From the NCBI GenBank assembly GCA_003254925.1, contig QANZ01037658.1:7307-71306 (forward strand): 64,000 nucleotides of DNA, given 5' to 3'. Of the stretch, positions 43,458 through 56,600 are shown piece after piece. The stretch comes from Chamaecrista fasciculata. Taxonomy: Eukaryota > Streptophyta > Magnoliopsida > Fabales > Fabaceae. A model generated the notes under the pieces. The model searched no databases. It was not told the origin of the DNA and was given only the letters and a program-made list of their open reading frames with translations. Every line of letters starts with the position of its first letter. The first letter of the stretch is position 1. Position numbers and translations under genes: made by a program.

Positions 43458-44333
43458 TCACTTTCGGTACCTGAGATATGCGCCGTTTAGCAATTAGGGT
43501 ACTTGTGTTTTTATTCAATTAATTTTGAAGGAAATTGCTGACGTGGCACAATCTTAGCCATCGATTTCCAATGTATCTTAGCCGTCAATTTCTATTACAT
43601 TTTAACCGTTGGTTTCTCTTACATCTTAGTTGTTGGTTTTCACTTTTCACTCCTAGGTTAAAATCTCATTTTTGGTTCTCAAACTATGGGGCAAGTTTTA
43701 TTTTGGTCATAAAAGCTATTTTTTGTTTTATTTTTATCCTCAAACTTTCACATTTTTTTTGTTTTGATCTCGAAAATGTGATTTTATCGGAATTTCACCG
43801 TTATTTTTAGTCATAAATTAGAGAAAAAAATAACCACAAATTTATCTTCAATTTGTAACTGAGAATGAAAATTTTGGTTCCTCTCGATCTTACTCAACTC
43901 ACTTATTATTACGTATTTGAATAGAGGTGAAAAAAAACATAAAAAATATATAAAATAAATAAATGAGTTAAATAAAAAATAAGAATATTTTTTTAAAAAA
44001 TAAAGTAGCCTAGTTTGGCTCGGTCGGACACGATGGCCCGACCCGACTCAGCATGTGATCACTCCTATATTTGAGAGAGAAATGATTCATCTTAATTATT
44101 TAGGTTAGAAATAACGGCGTAAACCATATGAAATAATATTTTTGGGACAAAAAACGGAACAAATATGAAAGTTTGAGGACCAAAATGAAACTTATCCCAT
44201 AGTTCGTGGACCAAAATTTAATTTTTCACTGAGTCACGTGAGCGCCATGTCAGCATTTTCCGTTAAAATTGACGAACCAAATCCACAGGTACCCTAATTG
44301 CTAAACAATGCATATCTCAAATACCCAAAGTGA
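43458..44333. repeat. Fold-back element with another fold-back element nested inside
   Basis: Outer arms: left 'cactttcggtacctgagatatgcg...agcaattagggtac' and right 'gtaccctaattgctaaacaatgcatatctcaa...caaagtgag'. Inside, at about 43668-44230, lies a third copy of the 'gaggaccaaaatgaaac' element, with arms 'ctcaaactatggggcaagtt' and 'aaacttatcccatagttcg'. Neither codes for protein. Confidence 0.6.
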
Positions 44334-44580
44334 GATTTTTTAAACCACACAATAGTGATGTGAGATTCGGCCTAACCACACAATAGAATTTATACATACT
44401 CTCAAACACACATTTCAAATTTTATTAGCACTGTTCATAAAAAGCATACATGATATGCAGCCTCCATTGGACATTAAGGAGAAACATATAGCTCACAATG
44501 AAGCAGATTCACATGAACCTTGATTATAGAAGCAACCACACTAAGCTTTCACAATATATATATATATATATAGATTCAGA

Positions 44581-46803
44581 TTATTCAGCAGTAGCAGAAG
44601 TAGTTTTTGGAATGTAGGAAGTGGGAATCACATGGAGATCCCTTTTCTTTTTGACAGAGAAGCCAAATTCTTCTGTCATGTCTAAGTTTTCAGGAGTAGT
44701 TCCTGAGGGAAGTTCCCAATCAAAATAGTAAAGCAATTGAGCAAGAGGAAGCTCAACATTAGGCAAAGCAAAAATCAATCCAGGACATATCCTCTTGCCT
44801 GTACCAAAAGGCTTATATTCAAAGTGAGAGCTTGTGTAATCAATTCCAGAACCCACAAACCTCTCAGGCTGAAATCTCTCAGCTTCATTCCAATGCTTTG
44901 GGTCTCTATGAATTGCCCATGAATTCAAAAACACTTGGGTTCCTTTAGGAATCATGAACCCTTCAATCTCACAGCGCTCTCTTGCCTCTCTTGGAACTGC
45001 TAGTGGAAGTGGAGTATGCAGCCTTAGGGTTTCTTTGATGACAGCTTTCAGATATTCAAGATTTTGAATGGATGCTTCCTCAACATACCCTTTGGTGCCA
45101 AAAACTTGTCTCACTTCTGCTTGTGCTTTTCTCATTGCTCTTGGGTTCTTCAACATCTCTGACATTGCCCATTCTATGGTAACAGATGATGTCTCAGTTG
45201 CACCAACAATCAAGTCCTGCACCACCACCACCACCACAATATTCATATGTGAGCTAACTGTTGTAAATTTATCAGTATATCAGATGATGAAGTCCCATCT
45301 TGCTTACCAGTGAAAAATTTTAAATCGGTTTAAATGAGTTTTATATTAGTTTCTTTTCTTTTTTTGTTTCCCACATGTATTTTCTACTGGATATAATTTC
45401 GTTTGAGACACTGTTAAGTACTAAATGTGGGCACCTCTCCTAGAGGATGTTCAAATTAAACCTTAGTTCAACATTTTGTGGGAGGCTAGCCCTTTCTGCA
45501 AGACCCCATACCATGTCTATGTCTACATGAATATTAGTGTGTGATACAATTAAAAATCCTCTGTTTAGTTTTTCTACTCTTGACTATCATATTTCGTGGT
45601 TGTTTTGTCACCTTGTTGAAAAACAATAAGGGTTCGTTTAATCTTAAAAGGTGTTGCTTCCTAATTCACTAAGGGATTACAAAATGTTTATTAAAGACAG
45701 TGTTCTTGTGATCGATGATGTGACTCAACTATGTTCATATACAAATTACCCAATACTAACTGACTAACTAGATAATCTTTTGCTATGAGACACAATCAAC
45801 CATGCTGGTGTATAAAAGTCTACTGGTCATGAGAATAGATAGATATGTAGGCATATAACAGAAAGAGAAAAAGAAGCACACATATATTTAATAATATAAA
45901 ATTAAATATACTAACCAAAATTACAGCTTTGATGTTGTCCATTGTCAAGGGATGATCAAGGTCACCTTTTTCTCTGAGATTCATAAGAACAGAAAGAATA
46001 CCCTGTGCTTCACCTTCCTCAGCTTTCAAAGACACATCTTTGATGATGTCTTCAAGAAACTTATCAGATTTTTGAAGCAACTTGTAATACTTACGCCTCT
46101 CTCCAGAAATCACATGAAGCCACTTCTGAGAAGGAAACAAGTCTGTGAGACTGAATCCTGCAGCCTGATGCATCACAGCCTGCACAACCTCACAGACCGC
46201 CTTTTGATCCTCGAACTTCTCGCCAAAAGCCGCCCTCGCAATTATGGCATACATCAAGTTATAGATCTTCTCACTGAGGTTAATGCAAGATCCAGTGTTG
46301 TCAGAAATATAAGCCCTCAAGTTTGATACTTCTTGTTGTCTAATTGAATGATATGATCTCACTCTCCTAACACTCAATAACTCCAAAGTGCATAGCTTTC
46401 TCATCTGCCTCCAGTAATCTCCATAGGGAGAAAGTGCAATTCCAGTGCAGCCATAATTCACAATGTCTCCAGCAACAGAATGAGGCCTCTGAGCAAAATT
46501 GACATCATGGGTTTTGTAAATATGCTTAGCAGCTTCTGCAGAAGACACAATAATGGAGGATTTTTCACAGAGCTTGATGTGCATGACAGGGCCATATTTT
46601 TGAGCCAAGTATGTTAGACGATGATGAGGAAGATCAGAACCAAGCAAATGGTGGATGCTTCCAATGATTGGAAGCTTCCATGGCCCTGGAGGAAATTTAA
46701 GCTTAGAATTTGAACTTCTTCTTCTTCTTTCTTTCAAGACCATAACACAAAATGTCAATATTAACAAGCTAAGTTTGAGAAACCATGGCAGCCCAAGCTC
46801 CAT
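44581..46803 (-). CDS. Cytochrome P450 monooxygenase, CYP71 clan (CYP71D-like), 2 exons
   Basis: Exon 1 45916-46803 and exon 2 44581-45216 join in phase 0 (AVIL|DLIVG) with GT/AG borders, giving 507 residues, normal for a microsomal CYP71. Seen: N-terminal membrane anchor about 6-23; basic KERRRR stop-transfer; proline hinge FPPGPWKLP 37-45; C-helix WRQMRKL; I-helix VGATETSS 300-307; ExxR in KETLR 357-361; PERF 413-416; heme loop FGTGKRICPG 433-442 with Cys440. A (ggt)n run precedes the exon 2 acceptor. Family enzymes sit in the ER and use NADPH-P450 reductase to oxidise small hydrophobic metabolites, often terpenoids; the substrate here cannot be read from sequence. Two partial relatives lie at 59735-60176 and 62272-62907. 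Confidence 0.9.
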
Positions 46804-46863
46804 GACTATGAGAATTAAGTACTTCTCAACAATCTTGTTAAAAGTGTAGATCTCTAAGCTTCT

Positions 46864-46871
46864 TATATATA
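46864..46871 (-). promoter_or_regulatory. TATA box of the P450 gene
   Basis: On the minus strand TATATATA lies about 60 bases upstream of the ATG at 46803. That distance fits a short 5' leader with transcription starting around 46835-46840. Inferred from sequence and position only. Confidence 0.5.
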
Positions 46872-48292
46872 ATGTTCACACATTCTTAAATCACATGGAG
46901 GGGTTGACTTATATTTTGAAGTAGTGTACTTGGAAATGATGAATTTTACTTGGGTTTTATGAAATAATAAAGAATTAAAGGTCACAAATGACTGGCTAAA
47001 GGTATAGGGTATAGGTAAGAGTAAAAAAGAGTGAAGAATAGATAGTATAAGAGGAGAGAGCCAACTTTCTATTTTTTTTGGTACAAAGAAGTTTAATTAA
47101 GTGGGGGTAAACACCAATATCCCATTAATGTCAGGGAATAACTTTTTGAGAATTTATGAGAGAAATTTATATATCACCTACCAAATGAAGCCCTCACATC
47201 GATGCAGAGGATTTGAACCCTTGCCCTTGTAAGGCAAGAGCCCAAAACCTTAACCAACTATGTCATTTATTATTGGCAGAGAGAGTCAACTTTTAATTGG
47301 TAGATATTGAGAATTTATACTTTGGGTAGTTTAGCTAGGAGTGGTAACATTTGGTTGAAATAATTGTTGATTGATTGGCTAAAAATAATTTGTAAAATTC
47401 AACTACATTACATCAATGATTTGGACAGTTGGGTTATTTGAGTGATTTACAAATATAATGTTTGTGTTTCTTAATTCATAATTAATTTTTTAAAAAATAA
47501 ATGTCAACTTGGAACTCCAAACTTTCTTTAATACAAACTATGTAATTTCTTATGAATGTTTACCAAACATATTTTAATTTTGTTCTTTATAGTTTTATTC
47601 AGATAATATAATATATATTTCATCTCCAAGCTAGTTATTAATTTTAAGTAAAGGTTAAGAAGCACAAATACTTTTTATATAAAATAATAAATAATATAAA
47701 GAAATGAAAAAAATATGTGAATGATTTAATTTGATTTAATTAATCATTTGTCCAAATAATTTTTTTTTGTCAACATACCTCCATTAGTCAAATTAAATTG
47801 TTCGCGTGTTGGCTTAATATTTTTTTTTCTTTCACTACTTATAAATTTAAAACAATATTTTCTGAATAGAATTTTTTAAAAAAAAAACAATAAATTTATT
47901 TACTGGCCTACGAACCTAACCTGATTCACAGAAAAATTTACGTTGTGTTAGATTTTACTCTCAACTCGATTTATTCACATTCGTGCTTACATTCTCAAGT
48001 CTATGTTAATATTATTTTAAAATTTAAACTTATGATATATATTATCAAATTATTTAAAATAGTATAATATTTTTAATTTTTACAATAATAACATAAATTC
48101 AAAAGGAATGCAAAGTGAGTTAATTTCTTTGTTAATTTTTAACTACTCTATTTTTAATATTATTTTATACATACTATATTTTAATATAATACAATTTTTG
48201 AAGATAAAATAATTAATAAAAAACATCGCAAAATCTTAGAACATAGTATAGATCAAGTACTTATGTTCGATGAAATCAAAACGATTAAAAAT
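46872..48292. other. Intergenic, AT-rich; contains one SINE
   Basis: Apart from the SINE at 47069-47278, nothing coding is seen. 47560-48290 is AT-rich with no long open frame. The copia element begins at 48293. Confidence 0.5.
47069..47278 (-). mobile_element. tRNA-derived SINE
   Basis: On the minus strand the 5' part reads as a tRNA-like promoter: A box 'tagttggttaagg' and B box 'ggttcaaatcc', separated by about 35 bases. The element ends 'ctttgtacc' plus eight A. A 15-bp target duplication (gagagagYcaacttt, one mismatch) flanks it at 47054-47068 and 47279-47293. Length is about 210 bp. It is not a functional tRNA gene because the acceptor stem is missing. Confidence 0.75.
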
Positions 48293-48514
48293 TGTAGAGG
48301 ATAGTAATAGCTAAATAGAATTTTTACTGAGTAATAGTTAAATAGAATTTTTTTTTATGTATTATTTTTTACTTGTATTACTTTTACTGTTTTACTGCTT
48401 TCCTCTTGTATCAGTAGTATAAGCTTTCCACTTGTATCAGTACTATAAAAGACTTGTACCGCTCATTTCTTCTTCGATAATAAGAATTCCCAATTTACAA
48501 TCCAAGATTGTTCA
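48293..48514 (+). repeat. 5' LTR of the 5.3-kb copia element
   Basis: Contains a TATA-like 'actataaaagac' near 48442, about 70 bp before the end of the LTR. It differs from the 3' LTR mainly at a g/a site and in a T-run near 48350. Confidence 0.9.
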
Positions 48515-48567
48515 TGGTATCAGAGCCTTCGGGCGACGAATTTCGGGTCTACACTCGACAAACAAGA

Positions 48568-51500
48568 ATGGCGACTCTCGATCAAGAAACGACGTCGACG
48601 GCGGCGGCGCACGGTGTCGCAGGCATGGAAGCGTTTGTTCGGAGCTTGATGAAGACCGACGAACCTTCTTGGGTGTTGCATAGCTCGAACCAGCCAGGGC
48701 TCGTGATGGTTTCTTGTCACCTGACAAGTTCGAACTTCCTCACCTGGAGCAAGGCGATGCGGATTGCGTTAGGTGCGAAGGACAAATTAGGGTTCATCAA
48801 TGGGAAATTACAGCCTCCAACTGATGAAGAACTTCTTGCGAAATGGACAAAGGCAGATCAAATGATTTTTTCTTGGATTTTGAATGCGATTGGTAAGCCT
48901 CTTTCTAATCAATTCTTGTATTTCCCAACTTCATTTGCTTTGTGGCAAAAATTGGAAGGGAGATTTGGGGTGAGTAGTGGTCCACAGATTTATAAGTTGC
49001 AGAGGATGACAACTACTCTTGAACAAGGAGATGATACAGTCACAGAGTATTATGGGAAGTTGCATCATTTTTGGGATGAGATGGATCAATTGGAACCTGT
49101 TTTGTTGTGTGATTGTCCTAATCACAAGAAAACTCTAGAAAGAGAGTCTAGAAGGAAAGTGAATCAGTTTCTTATGGGGTTGAATGAAGGATATGAAAGT
49201 TTGCGTAGTCAGATATTGAATCTTGATCGACTACCTAGTGTGATTAAGGCTTATTCAATGGTGGTTAGAAATGAACAAGAAAAGGATGCTAAGATGGCGT
49301 TTACTTCTAATGTTTCTGAAGTAGGAGCCATGGTGTCGAAATTTCAGAAGGGAAGTGCAGATTGGAAGAATGCTAAAAAGAAAGAACAGAAGAAGATTGT
49401 TTATGAGCATTGTAGTGTTCCTGGTCATAGCAAAGACAATTGTTTCAAACTGGTTGGTTATCCTGAATGGTATAATGAGTTGAAGAAGAATGCTCCTCCT
49501 AAGAAGCAAGGAAGCAATGTGGTTGCTGCAGTCAGTAGCAGTACAGAAAATGTAATGAAGAATGATAAAGTCCCTGATTTTTCAGCCCTGTTTACACAGT
49601 TTATGCATCAGGAATTTGCGAAGATGAACAAAGGAAAAAGTGTTGCGGATGAGTATGCTAGCTTTGTTAATTCAACAGAGTTTGCAGGTATCTCTTCCTC
49701 ATATAAATTTATTTCTTCCGGTTCTTGGATAGTAGATACAGGAGCATCTTGTCACATGTGTTTTGAGAAACATTTGCTTCATGATATTAGAGTGTTATCT
49801 CAGCCTAAACTTATTCATTTGCCTAATGGTTGTTCTATGAAGATTACTACAGTAGGTAGAGCTATTATTAATTCCGAATTGACATTGGAAGATGTCCTTT
49901 ATGTACCTTCGTTTCAATACAATTTGATGTCTGTTAGGAGGGTTTTAAATGAAGATTTAAGGGCTGTTTTTTATCAGGATGCTTGTTTCATACAGGACCA
50001 GAAGATTAGAAAAATATTGGCTAAAGGAAAGACTTTGGGAAATTTGTATGTGTTGAAGCAAGAGATATCTAGTGGTGATGTTTGTAATATAGTTGCTTCT
50101 AGGATTTCTGTTTCAGATTTATGGCATAAACGAATGGGACATGCTTCTTTGAATGTTTTAAAGCATGCTTCCTTACCTGTAATAGATACACATGGTGCTT
50201 GTACAGTTTGTCATAAATCAAAACAACAAAGATTGTCTTTTCCCAATAGCTCTAGTATTGCTTCTGAAATTTTTGAGTTGGTTCATATGGATGTGTGGGG
50301 ACCTTATAATAGGAAAAGTATTTTGAATGCTCGGCTGTTTTTGACTGTGGTAGATGATTTTAGTAAAGCTACATGGACTTTTATGTTAAAAGACAAGACA
50401 CAAGTGTTATCCTTTGTGATTGATTTTATTCATATGGCTGAAAATCAGTTTGCTAAGAAAGTGAAGATTATAAGGACTGATAATGGTACAGAATTTGTGA
50501 ATGAGAAGTTCTTTAGGGTGTTGGCAGAAAAGGGAATTTTACATCATCGCTCTTGTGTCTACACACCACAACAAAATGGTGTTGTAGAACGCAAGCATAG
50601 GCATTTACTACAGGTGGCTCGAGGGCTTATGTTTCAGTCCTCATGACCTTCAAAATTCTGGGCAGAAAGTGTTCTTGCTGCCACTTTTGTTATAAATAGG
50701 TTGCCATCTCCTTTGTTGAAGTGGAAATCACCCTATGAGTTGTTATTTGGTAAGTCTCCTGATTACTCAAGGTTGAAGGTCTTTGGTTGTTTAGCTTTTG
50801 CTTCAAACACAGTTCCTTTGAAGGATAAGTTTGCACCAAGAGCTTTTAAATGTGTGTTTTTAGGCTATGTGGCTGGGCAGAAAGCTTATAAATTGTTTGA
50901 TTTGGAGAATTAGAAAATTCTAGTTTCGAGAGATGTTATCTTTTATGAAGATTTCTTCCCATTTACTGCTGCTCCTTTAGATGAACATGATACTGATCCT
51001 ATACCTATAACCATTCTTGAATTTCCTATTAAACCACAGTTTAATCACTTGGCTATACCCATAGAAAACACAAACCATACACTACATTTACCTACAGAAA
51101 GTGGTACTTCCACACCTTCTTTACCTTCGATTACACCAGAAATTTCCCATACAGAAACATCCATTGAACCAGAAAATACCCATACAGAATCTGCTACTTC
51201 AGAATCGATTTTCACTCCTCAAGCACTCCCTATACTACCCACCACCAGAATTTCCACAAGACAAACCAAACCACCAGCATGGATGAGTGATTATGTATGT
51301 AGTAGTGTTACTGACTCACATAATTCTTATAATCTGGAGTCTGTGCAGTTTTGCCCTGAATACACTGCATTCATGACAAATGTCACTCAATTGAAGAAGC
51401 CACATTCATATAAAGAAGCAGCTAAACACTTAGAATGGTGTGAAGCAATGGAGAAAGAGTTAATGACACTTGAGAAGAATGAAACATGGGAGGTCACTGA

Positions 51501-53410
51501 TTTGCCGCCAGGAAAACAGTCTATTGGTTCAAAATGGGTCTACAAAATTAAGCTAAATCCAGATGGGACAGTAGAGAGATACAAGGCAAGACTTGTTGCA
51601 AAGGGGTTCAACCAAGTAGAAGGAGTTGACTATTTTGATAGCTACTCACCAGTTGCAAAACAAGTTACCGTGAGGACTGTTTTAGCATTAAGCACTATGA
51701 AGACTTGGCCCTTGCATCAACTCGATATTAACAATGCATTTCTTNTATGTATGTAGTAGTGTTACTGACTCACATAATTCTTATAATTTGGAGTCTGTGC
51801 AGTTTTGCCCTGAATACACTGCATTCATGACAAATGTTACTCAATTGAAGGAGCCACATTCATATAAAGAAGCAGCTAAACACTTAGAATTGTGTGAAGC
51901 AATGGAGAAAGAGTTAATGGCACTTGAGAAGAATGAAACATGGGAGGTCACTGATTTGCCGCCACGAAAACAGTCTATTGGTTCAAAATGGGTCTACAAA
52001 ATTAAGCTAAATCCAGATGGGACAGTAGAGAGATACAAGGCAAGACTTGTTGCAAAGGGGTTCAACCAAGTAGAAGGAGTTGACTATTTTGATAGCTACT
52101 CACCAGTTGCAAAACAAGTTACCGTGAGGACTGTTTTAGCATTAAGCACTATGAAGACTTGGCCCTTGCATCAACTCGATATTAACAATGCATTTCTTTA
52201 TGGGTATCTACATGAAGAAGTGTACCTGAAGCCACCACAGGGCTATGATAAAGTAAAACCGAGGAAGGTATGTAAGTTGAGGAAGTCTCTTTATGGTTTG
52301 AAGCAGGCTTCTAGAGAATGAAATTCAGAATTCACCTCCAAATTGATTGGTTTTGGTTTTACGCAATCTGAGCATGATCACTGTTTATTTACTTTCAAAT
52401 TGGATGGTGTTTTTCTCATACTTCTAGTATATGTTGATGATGTTTTGCTCATAGGAAACAATGAATCCTATATTCTTAAAGTAAAGGAATTTCTTCACTC
52501 AACCTTTACTATTAAGGATTTAGGACATGCTAAGTACTTTCTAGGGATTGAAATTGCAAGATCTCCCAAAGGCACTTTTATTTCTCAAAGAAAGTACATT
52601 TCCGACATTGTAAAATCTACTGGTTTGCAGAATGCAAATGCATTAGCGATTCCTATGCCTCGTGGTCACTGTTTTTCAGAAAGCTCTCCTCTTTATAGTG
52701 AACCAAAGTCATACAAAAGATTAGTGGGCAGACTTCTCTATTTGAATATGACTCAGCCAACCATTACTTATTCTTTACAAAGATTGAGCCAACATGTTGC
52801 TGCTCCTACTGAAGATCATTGGAGTGCAGCAATGCATGTGGTAAGGTATTTGAAAGGTACATAAGCTCTGGGATTGTTTTATAGAACATATTCTGTTTTT
52901 TCTCTGATTTCTTTTAGCAATTCAGACTGGGCTACATGTCCTACTACTAGGAAATCTACTACAGGTTTCTGTATTCTTTTGGGAAGTTCTTTGATTTCAT
53001 GGAAATCAAAGAAGCAAACTTCTGTATCAAGGTCATCCTATGAAGCCGAATATAGAAGCATGGCTTCTTCAGTATGTGAATTGATGTGGCTGTCCTACTT
53101 GCTGAGGGATATGGATATTTCTTTTCCTACACCAATTCCTTTTAATTGTGACAACAAAGCAGCCATACACATTACTTCCAATCCAGTTTTTCATGAGAAT
53201 ACCAAACACATTGACATAGATTGTCATGTGGTTAGGCAGCAATACAAGGCAAATTTCATCAGACCACAGTATGTTTCATCACAGCTGCAGTTGGCGGATG
53301 TCTTTACAAAAGCACTTTCTGAGCCTCAGTTTTCATTCATTTTGGGCAAGTTGGGAGTTTGTGCAAACATGTCCAACTTGAGGGGGGATGTAGAGGATAG
53401 TAATAGCTAA
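48568..53410 (+). pseudogene. Copia gag-pol polyprotein with several stops
   Basis: Domains in order: gag (SSNFLTWSKAMRIAL, LWQKLEGRFG), zinc knuckle near 49405-49440 (HCSVPGHSKDNC, first Cys apparently changed), protease WIVDTGASCHM near 49727-49757, GAG-pre-integrase LWHKRMGHAS, integrase with HMDVWGP, RTDNGTEF and PQQNGVVERK, reverse transcriptase with ARLVAKGFNQ and YVDDVLLIG near 52430, RNase H with SYEAEYRSMA and CDNKAAIHI. The first usable ATG is 48568 (MATLDQETTS). In-frame stops: TGA 50644, TAG 50911, TGA 52319, TAA 52862. A 454-bp duplication with one N changes frame at 51745. Not functional as assembled. Confidence 0.88.
51292..52198 (+). repeat. Direct 454-bp duplication inside copia RT, N at the joint
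   Basis: 51292-51744 and 51746-52198 have the same sequence from 'tatgtatgtagtagtg' to 'aacaatgcatttctt', with about six to eight base differences. A single N at 51745 separates them. The second copy continues correctly into 'tatgggtatctacatg', so one copy is surplus. Probably two haplotypes or two element copies joined during assembly. Confidence 0.9.
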
Positions 53411-53610
53411 ATAGAATTTTTACTAAGTAATAGTTAAATAGAATTATTACTGATGTATTATTTTTTACTTGTATTACTTTTACTGTTTTACTGCTTTCCT
53501 CTTGTATCAGTAGTATAAGCTTTCCACTTGTATCAGTACTATAAAAGACTTGTACCGCTCATTTCTTCTTCGATAATAAGAATTCCCAATTTACAATCCA
53601 AGATTGTTCA
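53389..53610 (+). repeat. 3' LTR of the 5.3-kb copia element
   Basis: Same 222-bp sequence as the 5' LTR. It directly follows the polypurine tract, and the polyprotein frame ends inside it at 53410. Confidence 0.9.
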
Positions 53611-56600
53611 AAAATTTTCTCTTTGTCTTGTTTCGAAAAATTAATCATTTTTTTAAGTGTACTTGAAACATTGTTTAGAACAATTAAGCATGTTGCTAGG
53701 GCCGACTTAGGTTTAATTAAGCCAATATATTCTTATCATATATACTTCTTAAATAATACTTGGGAAAGCTTTCACGTTACTTCCTTCATAATTGACTTTA
53801 TTATCTTAACATACAATATTGTCATCTCTTTCATTTTAAACTTTTCTGATCGTACTTACAAGATTCCTTCTTTCAAGTGGGCTATCATTGACATTAAGAA
53901 AAATCAAATACAAGTAGAAACTATATTACTATATAGAGTGATGATGAAAATAGAATATATTAGTGTATATGTTATATCTTTATAGTTAAATTCTTTAATT
54001 ATAAAATAATTTATAGAATTTTTTACAACTTAACTCTATAATTAAGTATTTTTAATGTTAAAAATTTTCCTTCTTATATGGTTGTATATAATTTTGAAAT
54101 CATCTAATGATCTATCCTAGGACCTGTTTGGGAACTCTCTAATCTCAATCCAAACTCAACTTAAATATTGAGATGAGATAATGTTGTAATGGGATATGAT
54201 GAAATGATGTATTGGTGTTTGGATGATTAGAGAGAAAATGATATTAAATAGGGTGTGAAATCATATAAAATGGTACGTAATGATTGTGGTTAGTTGAAAT
54301 GTGTTTATGGATTTTTTAAATTTATATAGGGGTATAAATGGTAAAAAATAATGAAATGAGATGGAGATAATGAGAAGAGATGATAAGTGTTTGGTTGTGG
54401 TTTGACTGGAATGATATTGAGATGAGATGATCTTGGAAAGCGTGAAGATGAGATATTTTTTGTTAAAGTTTTTTGGTCTATCTCATTGGATGAGATGATG
54501 GGCCAAAATGAAAATAATATTAAAATTATTTTAATAATACAATTTGGTCCATAAATTTGAATCGGTCCAATTAATTGATCCCTAACATGTGTAAATAATA
54601 ACTCGGGGCCCGTAGAAAATCCGCGCCATCAATAATTGGGTCTATTTATGAAATTCAACGACCAAAAATAATAAACAATAGTTTGGGGACTAGAATGCAA
54701 ACATTGTAAACATACAATTTGGTCCACAACTTTATATCGATCCAATGAATCGGTCCATAACTAATCTCGTAGTTTGGTAAACAAAATAAAACTAGAAATA
54801 GTTTTATTACAGAAAAACGAAACTAATCTCATAGTTTAAGGATCAAACTGGCAACAATGCCAATAAATGGGAAGATAAAAAATTATTTTAACTCTTTTTA
54901 ATTTTTACACAAAACTTCATAAGATATATTGAAAAAAAGTATAGATTGAATTGTATAATAGTCAAAAACATATAGGAATGTTGCAATTTGGAATAAAATA
55001 TATAACAAATATTTTGCGAACCAAAATGCAACTCATCTTGTAGTTTCGTAAAAAATCTAACCAAAAATAGTTTTNTACCAAACTAAAAATTCTTTCTAAT
55101 CATGATCAGATTCTTATTTATTAAAATGTGACTACATTCTCATTGTTGCATTTACTTGGTAAAGTAAGAGATGCACAATAAGATTAAAGTATTAATATGT
55201 ACAGTTGGAATGATTGTGTCTGAATTTTGATGTGACATTGATAATCAGTTTAATAGTTCTCGGAAATCAAAACCATACTATACTACTTCATGAGATAGCA
55301 TGAATGATATAGGACACCAAACTAGATTTTTATCTTTAGCATGCCTTATTTCAAGTTTGTTCAAAACAGATCCAGCAGTATCTCTAATACGTAGTTTGTG
55401 GACTGCTTTTGCATAATTTTAGATAAACTTATCTGTTCTTCGTTTTCCTTCATTAATGTGTTGTGTTTCCTTACAGCTTCTTCGCATTGAAGAGGAGCTT
55501 GGAGATGTGCGGTATGCCAGCGAAGCTTTCAGATCGCATTAGGGTGTAATGAATGAGTAATAACATCAATAATTTGAATTACTAAACCAAGTCCGCAATC
55601 AAGTAAGCGCATGACTGTTGTCATATTAATTAACATGTCTGCTGATGTTTGCTACATTTTAAGGAACAAGTTATGTATCTGATTACGAACCTTTGGTAGG
55701 ATAAGTATGTCTTTTTTCTCTGCATTTATACTTCTTGCATCAGTCTGACTATTATAAAGCATCTTATGCATTAATCTAATAAGTTTTTCCTTCATACAGT
55801 TCTCAATCTGTTTCAACCATGGACTCTAAATAAAAATGACTATTTTTTCACTTCTCTACCTTGCAATTTTGATTTCGTGTTCACTCATTGGCACAACATT
55901 AATGGATAAGTTGTAGCTTTTTTCTAATGTTCCTTGATTGGAGAAGTTCTTAAGTGGACCCAATATTTATTTTTAAACAAAAGGCCAAACCAATCATTAG
56001 TGGATGTAACTATTGTGTCATAAAAGAGTTTCTCACAATTACTGCATCTACAATCTCATTCATTGCTGTGATCTGCATATGCAGGCAAAGTTTGTATAGA
56101 GTGTGCAGAATTTCTTGGAGCAAATTCAAAGAAGGAAACTCCATTGTTGTAGACTGTATTAGTAAATGGGAAATTTAAGTGCTTTGAACTAAAACAGGGT
56201 TATATTGGACTGACAGAATATTTCCTGCTGAATGTAGTGATTTTAAGATTAGGAATTTACTGCAATGTAGTGATTTTAGTACAGAATATTTGCTGCTGAA
56301 TGTAGTTATTTTAGGATTAGTAATTGACTGCAATGTACTGATTTTATTTGCCCAATCTTAAACTTATTTGTTCCTTAATTCTTCCAACTGTTTATATAGA
56401 TTTTACAACTACTGTCATTGTATTGTTTTCATCATCAAACTGTATAATAAGCTGCTTGGAGTTTTCATCATCATAGGCTTTGCAAGAGTACTGTGATNTC
56501 CCGCCAACATTTTTTTGGATATAATGTAGATAAACATTAATTGATCAATTTAAATTGGATAAGAGTACAAGAGCAACAAAACTCCGTAACTAAATATTTA

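Larger units (their letters stand above)
48293..53610 (+). mobile_element. Complete Ty1/copia retrotransposon (5.3 kb)
   Basis: Two 222-bp LTRs (48293-48514 and 53389-53610) start TGTAGAGGATAG and end TTGTTCA. They differ at only a few positions. The target duplication AAAAT is perfect (48288-48292 and 53611-53615). The primer-binding site tggtatcagagcc at 48515-48527 matches initiator Met-tRNA, and the polypurine tract aggggggA lies at 53381-53388. Few LTR differences imply a fairly recent insertion, yet the coding region is broken. Confidence 0.93.

Noticed and set aside
47190..47275. A tRNA gene on the minus strand
   Set aside because: A and B boxes are present but the acceptor stem does not close, and the segment ends in an A-tail with a target duplication; it is a SINE.
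48432..48727. Overlapping frames on both strands at the start of the copia element
   Set aside because: They are shadows of the gag frame and the LTR; only the frame from ATG 48568 has retroviral-type domains.
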